Positions 40,448 to 47,829 of a DNA stretch of 48,079 bases are shown here, piece by piece; the stretch's first letter is position 1; each line of letters begins with the position of its first letter. The notes under the pieces were generated by a model. That model did not search any database. It was given only the letters and a program-made list of their open reading frames with translations, and had not been told where the DNA came from. This DNA is from Chloroflexota bacterium. Its GTDB lineage: Bacteria; Chloroflexota; Anaerolineae; JAAYEA01. The DNA lies in contig JAIOAV010000002.1 of NCBI GenBank assembly GCA_019873665.1, forward strand, positions 31,396 to 79,474, read 5' to 3'. The position numbers were made by a program, and so were the translations under genes.

Positions 40448-42048
40448 TCATCAGCCGCCGCCTTGCTCTGACCCTCGCCCGGCGTCTGTTCATCACCCGC
40501 GCGAATGGTCAAGATCGTCTCTGCCGCGTCATCCGCGGCGGAAAGCGCAGATCGCAGCTCTGCCGCAGAAGCTGAGGCCGCGGGCAGCGGTGGTCGCCTT
40601 TGCAGCGTCTGCCGCAGGGCACCGCGCACTTGGGTTAGCGTCGCGAGCAGCAGATAGGGCAAGATGAAGGAGAGCGTCAGCAGAACGAGCAGCGCTGTCA
40701 GTTGGGCCAAGAACTGCCCCGGCCAGTCCGCAAGGTAGAGCGCATCAGTCCAATAGCCGCTTACGCCCTGGCCAGAGATGCCCAAGTGCGCGTCCGCGCC
40801 AATCCCATTCCAGCCGATCCCCCAGCGACCACTGGCAAACAGGCCAACTGCCAGCAGCCCCCAGCATCCCGGCACGACAAACGTGCCGGCCACGGCCGTC
40901 TCATCATCCCATTGCAGAAGGTGGGTAACAACATAGTGCACAGGGGGAAGAAGCGCCCCGGCCACCACGCCCGTCGCCAGCGCCGCCCACCCCGGCACAA
41001 AAGCGGCGCCTGCCGCGATGGCGACCAGCCCTGCCACGAGGCCCCGTGCGGTCATCAGCGCATCCGGCCGCCCCGCAACAAACCAGGTGTACAGCAGCGG
41101 CAACAACAGGCCACCTGCCGCTGCAAAGATTATGTTACCCACAACCGTTACCGGGTGAACGTCTGCCGTAGAAAGGAGCGGATTCGCCAGAAACAGCGCC
41201 CAAGAGCCGGCCAACGCCACGAACGCCCCCAAGATCATGAAAAGAGGAAAATGTACCGGTGGAAGGGGGGCCGTGTCGCGAGTCTTGACGCGGGGGCGCT
41301 GCATGGCAGCAGAGGCCAAGAGCGCCAATGCCACGCCACCTCCCAACGTGAATACGGTGCCCGAGCCGGCGAAATCGACCGCGCCGTGCCCCCAGCCAAC
41401 CGTCTGTCCCAGATGCGCCAGCCAGCCGCCTCCCCAGATCCAATTACCGTAGAGGGGGTAGAGAACGCCAGAAACGAGGAGGGCAACGAGCAGCAATGCA
41501 TAGCTTGGCACCTTGCGCGCCACGGCGACGAGGGGAATCAGCGTTGCCGTCAATGCAGGCAGCCACTGCAAGAGGAAGAAGGTATAAGCCCTGGTATCGA
41601 GATCGGGGTCCTGTAACAAGAAGCCGTGAAGACCGATGATGCCCCAGTCAGCACCGCGCGCCCCCGCGAAGGGCGACCATTCGGCCACAAAAAGCTCCAG
41701 CCCCGGGACGGCGGCCACGAGTGACAGACCACCATATTGAAAGGCGAACCCGGATACCAGATACCCGAGCAAGGACAGAGCCACTGCGGCCAGCGCTGCC
41801 ACAGCCACATCGGGCGCGCGCTCCTGTTGCGACCCACCGACCGCCAGCAGGGTCAGCCCGAGTGGCAGCAGCCAGGCCAGCGCCAGCGTCAATACGAGAG
41901 CATGCGGCGCGGAGCCTTCGCCAGCGCCCTCCGCGGCCATCGCGGGCGAGAGGCACAGGAAGAGCAGAAGAGAGACCCCTAGCCAACGGCAACAGGCTCT
42001 ACCGGTGGCGAGTAAGGCGCGATAGCGCTTCGCTGATTCGCTTTTCAT
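40444..42048 (-). CDS. Ammonium-transporter-like membrane protein lacking the twin histidines
   Basis: The ~534-residue product has a signal peptide and about ten or eleven helices of the Amt/Rh fold, including GNWIWGGGWLAHLG, VDFAGSGTVFTLGGG and the WDDETAV...WGLLAVGLFASG block. In active Amt proteins the pore twin His residues lie in DFAGxxVVH and VHGVxG. Here both align with Phe (Phe233 and Phe390), so NH4+ conduction by the usual route is unlikely. A sensor or a different gas/solute channel is possible. No glnK-type gene is adjacent. The ATG at 42048 follows GTG, and AGGGGG lies ~15 bases away, so the start is uncertain. Confidence 0.8.
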   Translation of the reverse strand: MKSESAKRYRALLATGRACCRWLGVSLLLFLCLSPAMAAEGAGEGSAPHALVLTLALAWLLPLGLTLLAVGGSQQERAPDVAVAALAAVALSLLGYLVSGFAFQYGGLSLVAAVPGLELFVAEWSPFAGARGADWGIIGLHGFLLQDPDLDTRAYTFFLLQWLPALTATLIPLVAVARKVPSYALLLVALLVSGVLYPLYGNWIWGGGWLAHLGQTVGWGHGAVDFAGSGTVFTLGGGVALALLASAAMQRPRVKTRDTAPLPPVHFPLFMILGAFVALAGSWALFLANPLLSTADVHPVTVVGNIIFAAAGGLLLPLLYTWFVAGRPDALMTARGLVAGLVAIAAGAAFVPGWAALATGVVAGALLPPVHYVVTHLLQWDDETAVAGTFVVPGCWGLLAVGLFASGRWGIGWNGIGADAHLGISGQGVSGYWTDALYLADWPGQFLAQLTALLVLLTLSFILPYLLLATLTQVRGALRQTLQRRPPLPAASASAAELRSALSAADDAAETILTIRAGDEQTPGEGQSKAAADD

Positions 42049-42290
42049 CACTTGGTCTATGCGCCCCCTTGAGCGGATGTCAGACTATCCTCTCGATCTA
42101 CGCGTCGCGTGCCAAGCGCGATCCGATGATGTGGCATGTCTATCTGGATCAAGCGGAGCAGCACATGTCTGGCTGTGAAAGGGCAGGCCTGCGGTGAATA
42201 TAACAGAAAGATTATAGGCTGTCAAGCTCACGCCGCGGCGCATTTTGAACCCTCACACCTGCTCCAGCTGGCCTGACCGCACACGCGCAC

Positions 42291-42325
42291 AAAAAGGGGG
42301 AAAGCGCTCTGCCGCGCTCTCCCCC
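42291..42325 (-). terminator. Intrinsic terminator of leuS
   Basis: On the minus strand GGGGGAGAGCGC pairs with GCGCTTTCCCCC around GGCAGA, followed by TTTTTG (42295-42290). It lies 18 bases after the leuS stop and ends the leuS unit. Confidence 0.92.
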
Positions 42326-42343
42326 TGTAGAGGTCGGAGTCGG

Positions 42344-45157
42344 CTATCTGGCGACGATGTTCACCAGCCGACCATCCGCCACGATCACCTTCATGATCTT
42401 TTTGCCTTCTGTGTTGCGTTGCGCGCCTTCGCTGGCCAGCGCCAGCTTCTCCAGCTCGGCATCCGACAGCCCCGCAGGGACGGTCAGGCGATCGCGCACT
42501 TTGCCATTTACCTGCACCACCAACGTGATCACCTCATCCGCAGCCAGCGTTTCGTCCCATTCTGGCCAACGCTGTTGATGGACGCTATAGGTTCCGCCGA
42601 TCCGCTCCCACATCTCCTCCGCGATGTGCGGGCATGCCGGCGCTAACATCAAGATCAGGCTGCGCACTGCTTCCTCCCATGCTGGCGTGCCATAGACAGA
42701 GGTGTTCTTGGCCTTGATCAGATAGTTGTTGTACTCCATCATAGCCGCCAACATAGTGTTAAAGGCGAACTTGTCCATGTCCTCAGTTACACGTCGGATC
42801 GTCTTGTGCGTCATGCGACGCAAGTCCGCAATCTCCTGCTCCGTCGGCGGCGCGGATGCCGCAGGCCCCTCTCCAACGACAACGTCCCACACGCGGTTCA
42901 AGAAGCGATAGACGCCCTCGATACCCTGGCTGCTCCACGGTCCCCCTTCATCCCAGGGGCCAATGAACATCAGGTAAGCGCGCGTGGTATCCGCGCCCAT
43001 GGCAGACACAATATCATCCGGATTGACGACATTGCCGCGCGACTTGCTCATCTTTTCGCTGTCTTCGCCCAGGATGATCCCCTGGTTGAACAGCCGCTTC
43101 ATCGGCTCGTCGAAATCCACCAGCCCCAGATCGCGCATCGCTTTAGTGAAGAAGCGCGTGTACATCAAATGCATCGTGGCGTGCTCAATGCCACCTGTGT
43201 ACTGGTCAACCGGCAGCCAATAGCGCCCTACCTCCGGGTCAAAAGGCACATTGCCCTTGTAGTACGGGCTCAGGTATGCATACTGATACCACGATGAGCA
43301 CACGAACGTGTCCATCGTATCCACTTCGCGCTTGGCTGGCCCGCCGCACTTGGGACAGCTGGTGTTCACAAAGCCTTCATGATACTTGAGTGGCGACTCA
43401 CCCGTTGGCAAGAACTCGGCATCCTCCGGCAGCAGAACCGGCAATTCCTCCTCCGGCACCGGCACGATGCCGCACCTGTCGCAGTAGATCATCGGGATTG
43501 GCGCTCCCCAGTAGCGCTGGCGCGAGATCAGCCAGTCATGCAGGCGATAGCGCACCGCCAGCTTGCCGATCTCCTGCTCCTCCAGCCATGCCGTCACCCG
43601 CTTCTTGGCCACATCACCCGGTGTGCCGGTAAACGGGCCGGAGTTGATCATCGTGCCGTACTCGGCGTGGAACAGCACATCGCGATAGAACGGCAGATGA
43701 TACAACATCTCCATCAGCGTGCGGTTGCCCTGCACAGGCGGATAGAGCGCCTTGCAGCGCGCCAGGATCTCCTCGCCCGATTCCAGCGAATCGAACTCGC
43801 GCACGCCGTCATCGAACACGAAGGCAAAACGGGCCCCCACGACCTCGTTCCAGTTGCCGGGTTTGATCTCCGCCTGGAGCAGGGCCAGGTAAGGAGCGAT
43901 CTGCTCGTCGCCCTGCAGCGTCACATACAGGCCATCGCCCAGCGAGCCTACGGATTGGCGCGTGTAGACGATGCCCATGTCGTGCAGCTTGCGCTCGATG
44001 GCCGACAGATCCTTGACAGAGCCGGGAAAGACCAGGCTTTTAGCCAGGCCGTCCACCCGCGCGATCACCGGCAGGATGGGCAGGCCGAACTTGAGCGCAA
44101 ACTCAAAGTCGCGCTCGTCGTGCGCCGGCACCGCCATAATCGCACCCGTGCCATAGGTCATCAGCACATAGTCTGCGATCCAGATGGGAATCCGCTGACC
44201 ATTGACTGGGTTGATGGCATAAGCACCGATAAAGACTCCGGTCTTTTCCCGGCCCACCGCCTCGCGCTCGATGTCACTCTGACGACGCGCCTGCAAGACA
44301 TACTCATCCACCGCGGCGCGCTGCGCGGGTGCGGTCAGCTTGTCCACTAACGGATGCTCCGGCGCCAGCACCATGAAAGTTGCGCCCCACAGGGTGTCAG
44401 GACGCGTCGTATAGATCAGGATATCGTCTCCCATCTCGCTCTTGAAGACGACATCAGCCCCCTCGCTGCGCCCGATCCAGTTGGTCTGCATGGTGCGCAC
44501 ACGCTCCGGCCACTCGATCTGACTGAAATCGAGCAGCTCGTCCGCATATTTGGTGATGGCAAAGAACCACTGATCCAGGTCTCTCTTGATAACCGGTGTA
44601 CCGCAGCGCTCGCAGTGACGGTCATCACCCTGCACTTGTTCGCGTGCCAAAGTCGTATTGCAGGTGGGGCAAAAGTCCACCGGCGATATCTGTTTGTATG
44701 CCAGCCCGTGTTTGTAGAACTGCAGGAAGAACCACTGTGTCCACTTGTAGTAGCCTGGCAGACAGGTTATCGCCTCTCGGTCCCACGCCCACATGGCGCC
44801 CATCGTGCGCAACTGGCTGCGCATGCGGTCGATATTCTCCATCGTCCACGTGTGCGGATGAATGCCATGCTTGATGGCGGCGTTCTCCGCTGGCAGGCCG
44901 AACGCGTCAAAGCCGATGGGGAAAAACACGTTGTAGCCCTTCATCCGCATATAGCGCGCCTTGGTATCCGAAGGCGCCATCGCATACCAGTGACCGATGT
45001 GCAGGTCGCCGGAGGTATATGGCAGCATCGTCAGAAAGTAATACTTTTCGCGGGTCGGGTCCTCGACCGTCTTGTACAAACCGGTCTCCTCCCACCGCTT
45101 GCGCCACTTGGGCTCTATCTCTTGTGGCCTGTATTTGGCTTCTCGTTCGTTAGCCAT
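42344..45157 (-). CDS. leuS: Leucyl-tRNA synthetase with enlarged editing region
   Basis: LeuS charges tRNA-Leu. The 937-residue product has the class I signatures HIGH (residues 53-56) and KMSKS (702-706), a zinc knuckle CPTCNTTL...CERCG (163-185), a second CDRCG...CPKCG pair, and an editing domain with YTTRPDTLWG and YGTGAIMAVPAHDERDFEFA. Between that block and NSGPF (residue ~505) lie ~140 residues where the usual bacterial enzyme has ~30. This gives an insert of about 110 residues (~370-490), which explains the unusual length. AGGAGG precedes the ATG at 45157. Upstream in the same transcript are a 25-codon ORF, a methyltransferase and a Leu T-box. Confidence 0.97.
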   Translation of the reverse strand: MANEREAKYRPQEIEPKWRKRWEETGLYKTVEDPTREKYYFLTMLPYTSGDLHIGHWYAMAPSDTKARYMRMKGYNVFFPIGFDAFGLPAENAAIKHGIHPHTWTMENIDRMRSQLRTMGAMWAWDREAITCLPGYYKWTQWFFLQFYKHGLAYKQISPVDFCPTCNTTLAREQVQGDDRHCERCGTPVIKRDLDQWFFAITKYADELLDFSQIEWPERVRTMQTNWIGRSEGADVVFKSEMGDDILIYTTRPDTLWGATFMVLAPEHPLVDKLTAPAQRAAVDEYVLQARRQSDIEREAVGREKTGVFIGAYAINPVNGQRIPIWIADYVLMTYGTGAIMAVPAHDERDFEFALKFGLPILPVIARVDGLAKSLVFPGSVKDLSAIERKLHDMGIVYTRQSVGSLGDGLYVTLQGDEQIAPYLALLQAEIKPGNWNEVVGARFAFVFDDGVREFDSLESGEEILARCKALYPPVQGNRTLMEMLYHLPFYRDVLFHAEYGTMINSGPFTGTPGDVAKKRVTAWLEEQEIGKLAVRYRLHDWLISRQRYWGAPIPMIYCDRCGIVPVPEEELPVLLPEDAEFLPTGESPLKYHEGFVNTSCPKCGGPAKREVDTMDTFVCSSWYQYAYLSPYYKGNVPFDPEVGRYWLPVDQYTGGIEHATMHLMYTRFFTKAMRDLGLVDFDEPMKRLFNQGIILGEDSEKMSKSRGNVVNPDDIVSAMGADTTRAYLMFIGPWDEGGPWSSQGIEGVYRFLNRVWDVVVGEGPAASAPPTEQEIADLRRMTHKTIRRVTEDMDKFAFNTMLAAMMEYNNYLIKAKNTSVYGTPAWEEAVRSLILMLAPACPHIAEEMWERIGGTYSVHQQRWPEWDETLAADEVITLVVQVNGKVRDRLTVPAGLSDAELEKLALASEGAQRNTEGKKIMKVIVADGRLVNIVAR

Positions 45158-45220
45158 CTCTAGCCTCCTCGCATATCTCCAGAAAGTGAAATCTTCACAG
45201 GGCGAACGCCGGGATAGTCA

Positions 45221-45281
45221 GCCCAACCAGGGCCATCACACGCCTCTTGCCAGAGCACAAGGCGTCAGGCCTCGGTTGGGC
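45221..45281 (-). other. Structured spacer upstream of leuS
   Basis: GCCCAACC and GGTTGGGC (45281-45274 with 45228-45221) enclose a nested ACGCCT/AGGCGT stem (45265-45260 with 45245-45240). The structure overlaps the end of the 25-codon ORF, so translation of that ORF would open the outer stem. Confidence 0.45.
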
Positions 45282-45342
45282 AAGGGAGGGCGAGGCAGGA
45301 GATACTAACAACACGCCGCATAAACGAGTCGGGCTGATACAT
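45265..45342 (-). CDS. Possible 25-residue ORF between methyltransferase and leuS
   Basis: The ATG at 45342 is preceded by AGAGGAG with a six-base spacer, a near-ideal site, 12 bases after the methyltransferase stop. The frame runs 25 codons to TGA at 45267-45265 and has two Leu codons. It overlaps the spacer structure. No family is recognised. It could be a regulatory leader, a small protein or a chance frame. Confidence 0.4.
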   Translation of the reverse strand: MYQPDSFMRRVVSISCLALPCPTEA

Positions 45343-45354
45343 GTTCCGCTCCTC

Positions 45355-46095
45355 TCAACGATCCCCTTTACAGCTAATGATCAACATGCGCGACGCATCC
45401 CAGTCCAGCGCCCGTTCGTCATATCCGCCATAGACCTGAATGGCATCTAGGCCCACGATAGCAAGCAGCAGGCGCAGCTCGGCAAAAGTATAGGTTCGGA
45501 TCGAATGCGGATATGAGCGCCGGCTGCCATCCGGGTTGACGATCGTCCAAATGCCCTCGATGCGACTCTCGATCGGGTCGAATCGCCGCTCTTCCAGAAG
45601 GAGAATCCCTTCGTGCACTTGCCAGCTCTGCGGGCTGAAGTGACGCACCAGAAAATCGTGGTGCACTGTGTCCAGCAGGAAACGTCCGCCCGGCTTGAGG
45701 ACGCGTGCTGTCTCGCGCAACACCCGCAAGTTATCACCCTCGCGCTGGAAATAGCCAAAGGCGGTGAACAGGTTCAGCACTACATCAAACTCCTCCGCAA
45801 AGGGAAGATCGCGCGCGTCCGCTTGGACGAGATCAAAGCACACGCCCTTGGCATGGGCGTCACGTGCCGCCTTTTGCAGCATTGTTGGCGAAAGATCAAT
45901 GCCGATCACACGATAGCCGCGTTCTGCCAGCGGGATCGCATGGCGGCCATAGCCGCAGCAGCAATCCAGGATGCTGCAACCCTTTTCCAGCTCCAAGAGG
46001 TCAACAATCGCATCCACCTCTGCAGCCGTATCGTCGTGCCAATCCACCTTGATATAGTCTTCATGGAAGAGCAGACGAAACCACTCATCGCTCAC
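45355..46095 (-). CDS. SAM-dependent class I methyltransferase
   Basis: The 246-residue product has motif I as ILDCCCGYGRHAIPLAERG, motif II VIGIDLSP, LVQADARDLPF, and a VLKPGGRFLLDT strand, all typical of Rossmann methyltransferases. The GTG at 46095 lies 22 bases after the T-box terminator U-tract, with GAGGG upstream. It is the first protein gene under the Leu T-box, so its expression should rise with uncharged tRNA-Leu, as for leuS. The substrate is unknown; a tRNA or translation-linked target is a guess from context only. Confidence 0.85.
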   Translation of the reverse strand: MSDEWFRLLFHEDYIKVDWHDDTAAEVDAIVDLLELEKGCSILDCCCGYGRHAIPLAERGYRVIGIDLSPTMLQKAARDAHAKGVCFDLVQADARDLPFAEEFDVVLNLFTAFGYFQREGDNLRVLRETARVLKPGGRFLLDTVHHDFLVRHFSPQSWQVHEGILLLEERRFDPIESRIEGIWTIVNPDGSRRSYPHSIRTYTFAELRLLLAIVGLDAIQVYGGYDERALDWDASRMLIISCKGDR

Positions 46096-46116
46096 GATCT
46101 CAACCCTCGGAAAATG

Positions 46117-46152
46117 AAAAACCCTTCGTCCTGCCCGATCAGGGACGAAGGG
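46117..46152 (-). terminator. Intrinsic terminator of the Leu T-box
   Basis: On the minus strand CCCTTCGTCC pairs perfectly with GGACGAAGGG around an 11-base loop and is followed by TTTTT (46121-46117). It competes with the antiterminator containing AGGGTGGTACCGCG. Confidence 0.93.
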
Positions 46153-46227
46153 CCTCTTCGCGGTACCACCCTGTTTGATGGGAAACAGTCAGGTGTCGGG
46201 AGCACACAGGCGCCCGACACCCTTTGA

Positions 46228-46299
46228 TGGAGCTGAGGGGATTCGAACCCCTGACCCTTTGACTGCCAGTCAAATGCGCTCCCACTGCGCTACAGCCCC
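46228..46299 (-). tRNA. tRNA-Ala (GGC), embedded in the Leu T-box leader
   Basis: A 72-base cloverleaf: acceptor GGGGCTG/CAGCTCC with the Ala identity pair G3-U70, D loop AGTGGGA, anticodon arm TTTGA-CTGGCAG-TCAAA (anticodon GGC), T arm AGGGG-TTCGAAT-CCCCT, discriminator A, no encoded CCA. All stems pair, so it looks functional. It has no promoter of its own that I can see and lies inside the T-box transcript. Confidence 0.96.
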
Positions 46300-46500
46300 G
46301 CGACCCCATCCACTTGAGGGCGTGCTAACGGGCGCCAACCGTCCACGGCTACTATTCCTCTCACCGCGGCAACTCCCAGGCGAGTTCAGCCTTGATGGCG
46401 CTCCTCGAGGGCGCCGATGCCAGGCTCCCACCGTTTTCGTTGCCCGGCTCTCTGCGAGGATGGCCTACTGCTCCTGTTCAACGTGTTTTGATATCGGCTA

Positions 46501-46573
46501 TGGAGCTGGGGGGATTCGAACCCCCGACCTCATCAGTGCGATTGATGCGCGCTCCCAGCTGCGCTACAGCCCC
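46501..46573 (-). tRNA. tRNA-Ala (CGC)
   Basis: A 73-base cloverleaf with acceptor GGGGCTG/CAGCTCC including G3-U70, anticodon arm CATCA-ATCGCAC-TGATG (anticodon CGC), T arm GGGGG-TTCGAAT-CCCCC, discriminator A, CCA not encoded. It is nearly identical to the GGC isoacceptor outside the anticodon arm, and the T-box sensor begins directly after it. Confidence 0.97.
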
Positions 46574-46588
46574 GTGACAGTAGAGTAC

Positions 46589-46617
46589 AGTATAGCCCAG
46601 AACCGCGAACTTGTCAA
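46589..46617 (-). promoter_or_regulatory. Promoter of the tRNA-Ala / T-box / leuS unit
   Basis: TTGACA (46617-46612) and TATACT (46594-46589) with a 17-base spacer on the minus strand, nearly consensus. The tRNA-Ala(CGC) 5' end is 15 bases after the -10 element. No comparable promoter is visible between this tRNA and the methyltransferase. Confidence 0.88.
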
Positions 46618-46654
46618 ATCTCATCCGCCGCGAGCCGCAAAAGCTGATACGCGT

Positions 46655-47176
46655 TCAGTTCCGGGAACTGGCGCGCAGTGTCGCTGCCGGGTAGGCCGTC
46701 TCCTCAACCGCGATCAGCGTCAAGTCCATTGCTGGACGAGGCATGGGATGCATACCGACGCTGGCCGGTGTGGGGGTAGACGCGCGCGTGGGTTGTTCGG
46801 CCTCCAGAAACGCGCACTTGACGATCGGCGTTACTGCCCTTCCCTGATCGAAGTGCACAGGCGGCCCGAAACAGGCAGAAAAGAGAGAGAACACGATCAG
46901 GAAAGATGCGAGAGCTAACCCCAAGCCGTCCCAATCAAGTTGCCGCCGCCACTGCCTGTGGCCGGTCTGTTGCATTTCCGCCACCAGTCGCGCCAGCATG
47001 GCAGCTTGATCAATTGGCTGTAGTCGCTGCCGTGCTGCGACCTCGTGCAGCGTATGGCGAATGTCACGCTCCAGCCAACCTGGCGCGCCGCGGCAGTCAC
47101 CATGGCGCGCCAGCGCCTCGCCCTGCCAAGCTCTGATCCAGGGTATCACGCGCCTCACATACTTTTGCCAGAACAT
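46655..47176 (-). CDS. Probable anti-sigma-type single-pass membrane protein
   Basis: The 173-residue product has a helical cytosolic N-terminal part (~1-80; RQRLQPIDQAAMLARLVAEM), one membrane helix (~84-104; LGLALASFLIVFSLFSACFG) and a Thr/Pro-rich external tail. It follows an ECF sigma gene by 15 bases, the classic sigma/anti-sigma arrangement. No zinc-binding HxxxCxxC motif is seen, so it would be a non-ZAS type. The assignment rests on context and topology only. Confidence 0.6.
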   Translation of the reverse strand: MFWQKYVRRVIPWIRAWQGEALARHGDCRGAPGWLERDIRHTLHEVAARQRLQPIDQAAMLARLVAEMQQTGHRQWRRQLDWDGLGLALASFLIVFSLFSACFGPPVHFDQGRAVTPIVKCAFLEAEQPTRASTPTPASVGMHPMPRPAMDLTLIAVEETAYPAATLRASSRN

Positions 47177-47191
47177 ACCGACCTCATCACA

Positions 47192-47761
47192 TCAGACGTA
47201 GGACCAGGCCAGACGGCCTTGGAACTCGCCTAGCCTTTTCTCCAGCGCCAGCCGCGCATAGTAGAGGCGAGAATAGACCGTGCCTTCGGGACACCGTAGA
47301 ACTTGCGCGATTTCAGCACACGAGAGATCCAAGTAGTAGTGAAGAATGACTGCGATCCGCTGTTTTTCCTCCAGTTCGTTCACAGCCTGCCAAATTGCGC
47401 GCTGCCATTCGTTTTCAAGGGAGACACGCTCCGGCTCATCGCCGCCGCCAGCGTGAACTATGCTTTCATCAAGGACATGCCACGACGAGAAGAACCGCTT
47501 CTGCCGGCGCAGATGATCACGGGCGAGATTCACGGCAATGGCGTACAACCACGTCTCAAAGCCACCCTTATGCGGATCAAAGGTGTGTAGCGCCTTGATC
47601 ACATGGATAAAGGTCTCCTGGGTGATATCTTGCGCATCCTGGCGGCTGTGCGTCACCAGATACGCGAGGCGAAAGACGCGATCGTTGTAGCGAAGAAAGA
47701 GCTCAGCCAGGGCGTCCGTGTCCCCTGTCCGGCACCTCTCCACCAGTTGGGTATCCAACAT
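47192..47761 (-). CDS. ECF-family RNA polymerase sigma factor
   Basis: The 189-residue protein has region 2 (YNDRVFRLAYLVTHSRQDAQD, ITQETFIHVIKAL) and region 4 with a helix-turn-helix (LDLSCAEIAQVLRCPEGTVYSRL). It lacks regions 1 and 3, as ECF sigma factors do. It would redirect RNA polymerase to a stress or envelope regulon, held in check by the membrane protein downstream. GGAG lies six bases before the ATG at 47761. The target promoters are unknown. Confidence 0.93.
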   Translation of the reverse strand: MLDTQLVERCRTGDTDALAELFLRYNDRVFRLAYLVTHSRQDAQDITQETFIHVIKALHTFDPHKGGFETWLYAIAVNLARDHLRRQKRFFSSWHVLDESIVHAGGGDEPERVSLENEWQRAIWQAVNELEEKQRIAVILHYYLDLSCAEIAQVLRCPEGTVYSRLYYARLALEKRLGEFQGRLAWSYV

Positions 47762-47788
47762 GGCAAGCTCCGCGAACAGGCTGTATCT

Positions 47789-47794
47789 ATTATA
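47789..47794 (-). promoter_or_regulatory. -10 element upstream of the ECF sigma gene
   Basis: A perfect TATAAT on the minus strand 28 bases before the ATG. A TTGAAG lies 19 bases further upstream; this spacing is long, so an additional sigma factor or activator may be involved. Confidence 0.45.
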
Positions 47795-47829
47795 CGCCAG
47801 AAAGGGCGGGGGGCTTCAACTCGTTTCCC

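Larger units (their letters stand above)
46117..46498 (-). promoter_or_regulatory. Leu T-box leader interrupted by a tRNA gene
   Basis: The sensor half (46310-46498, minus strand) shows AGGAGCAGTAGG, the distal AGAGAGCC (46453-46446) with its GGTGGGAGCC partner, and the specifier GAA-CUC-GCC (CUC at 46384-46382, Leu). It continues with a GGACGG...CCCGTTA element (46344-46326) and CACGCCCTCAAGTGG. A tRNA-Ala gene (46299-46228) follows. Then come a hairpin GGTGTCGGG/CCCGACACC, the T-box AGGGTGGTACCGCG (46172-46159) and a terminator. Only 55 bases lie between tRNA and T-box motif, too few for a Stem I, so the two halves belong to one riboswitch split by the tRNA. Confidence 0.88.

Noticed and set aside
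42049..42290. A promoter or small gene between the Amt-like gene and the leuS terminator
   Set aside because: No ribosome site with a conserved-looking frame and no convincing -10/-35 pair; I see nothing definite in this gap.
46173..46227. A second, independent T-box sensor just before the antiterminator
   Set aside because: Only 55 bases are available, holding one hairpin and no specifier loop, so the sensor must be the one upstream of the tRNA.
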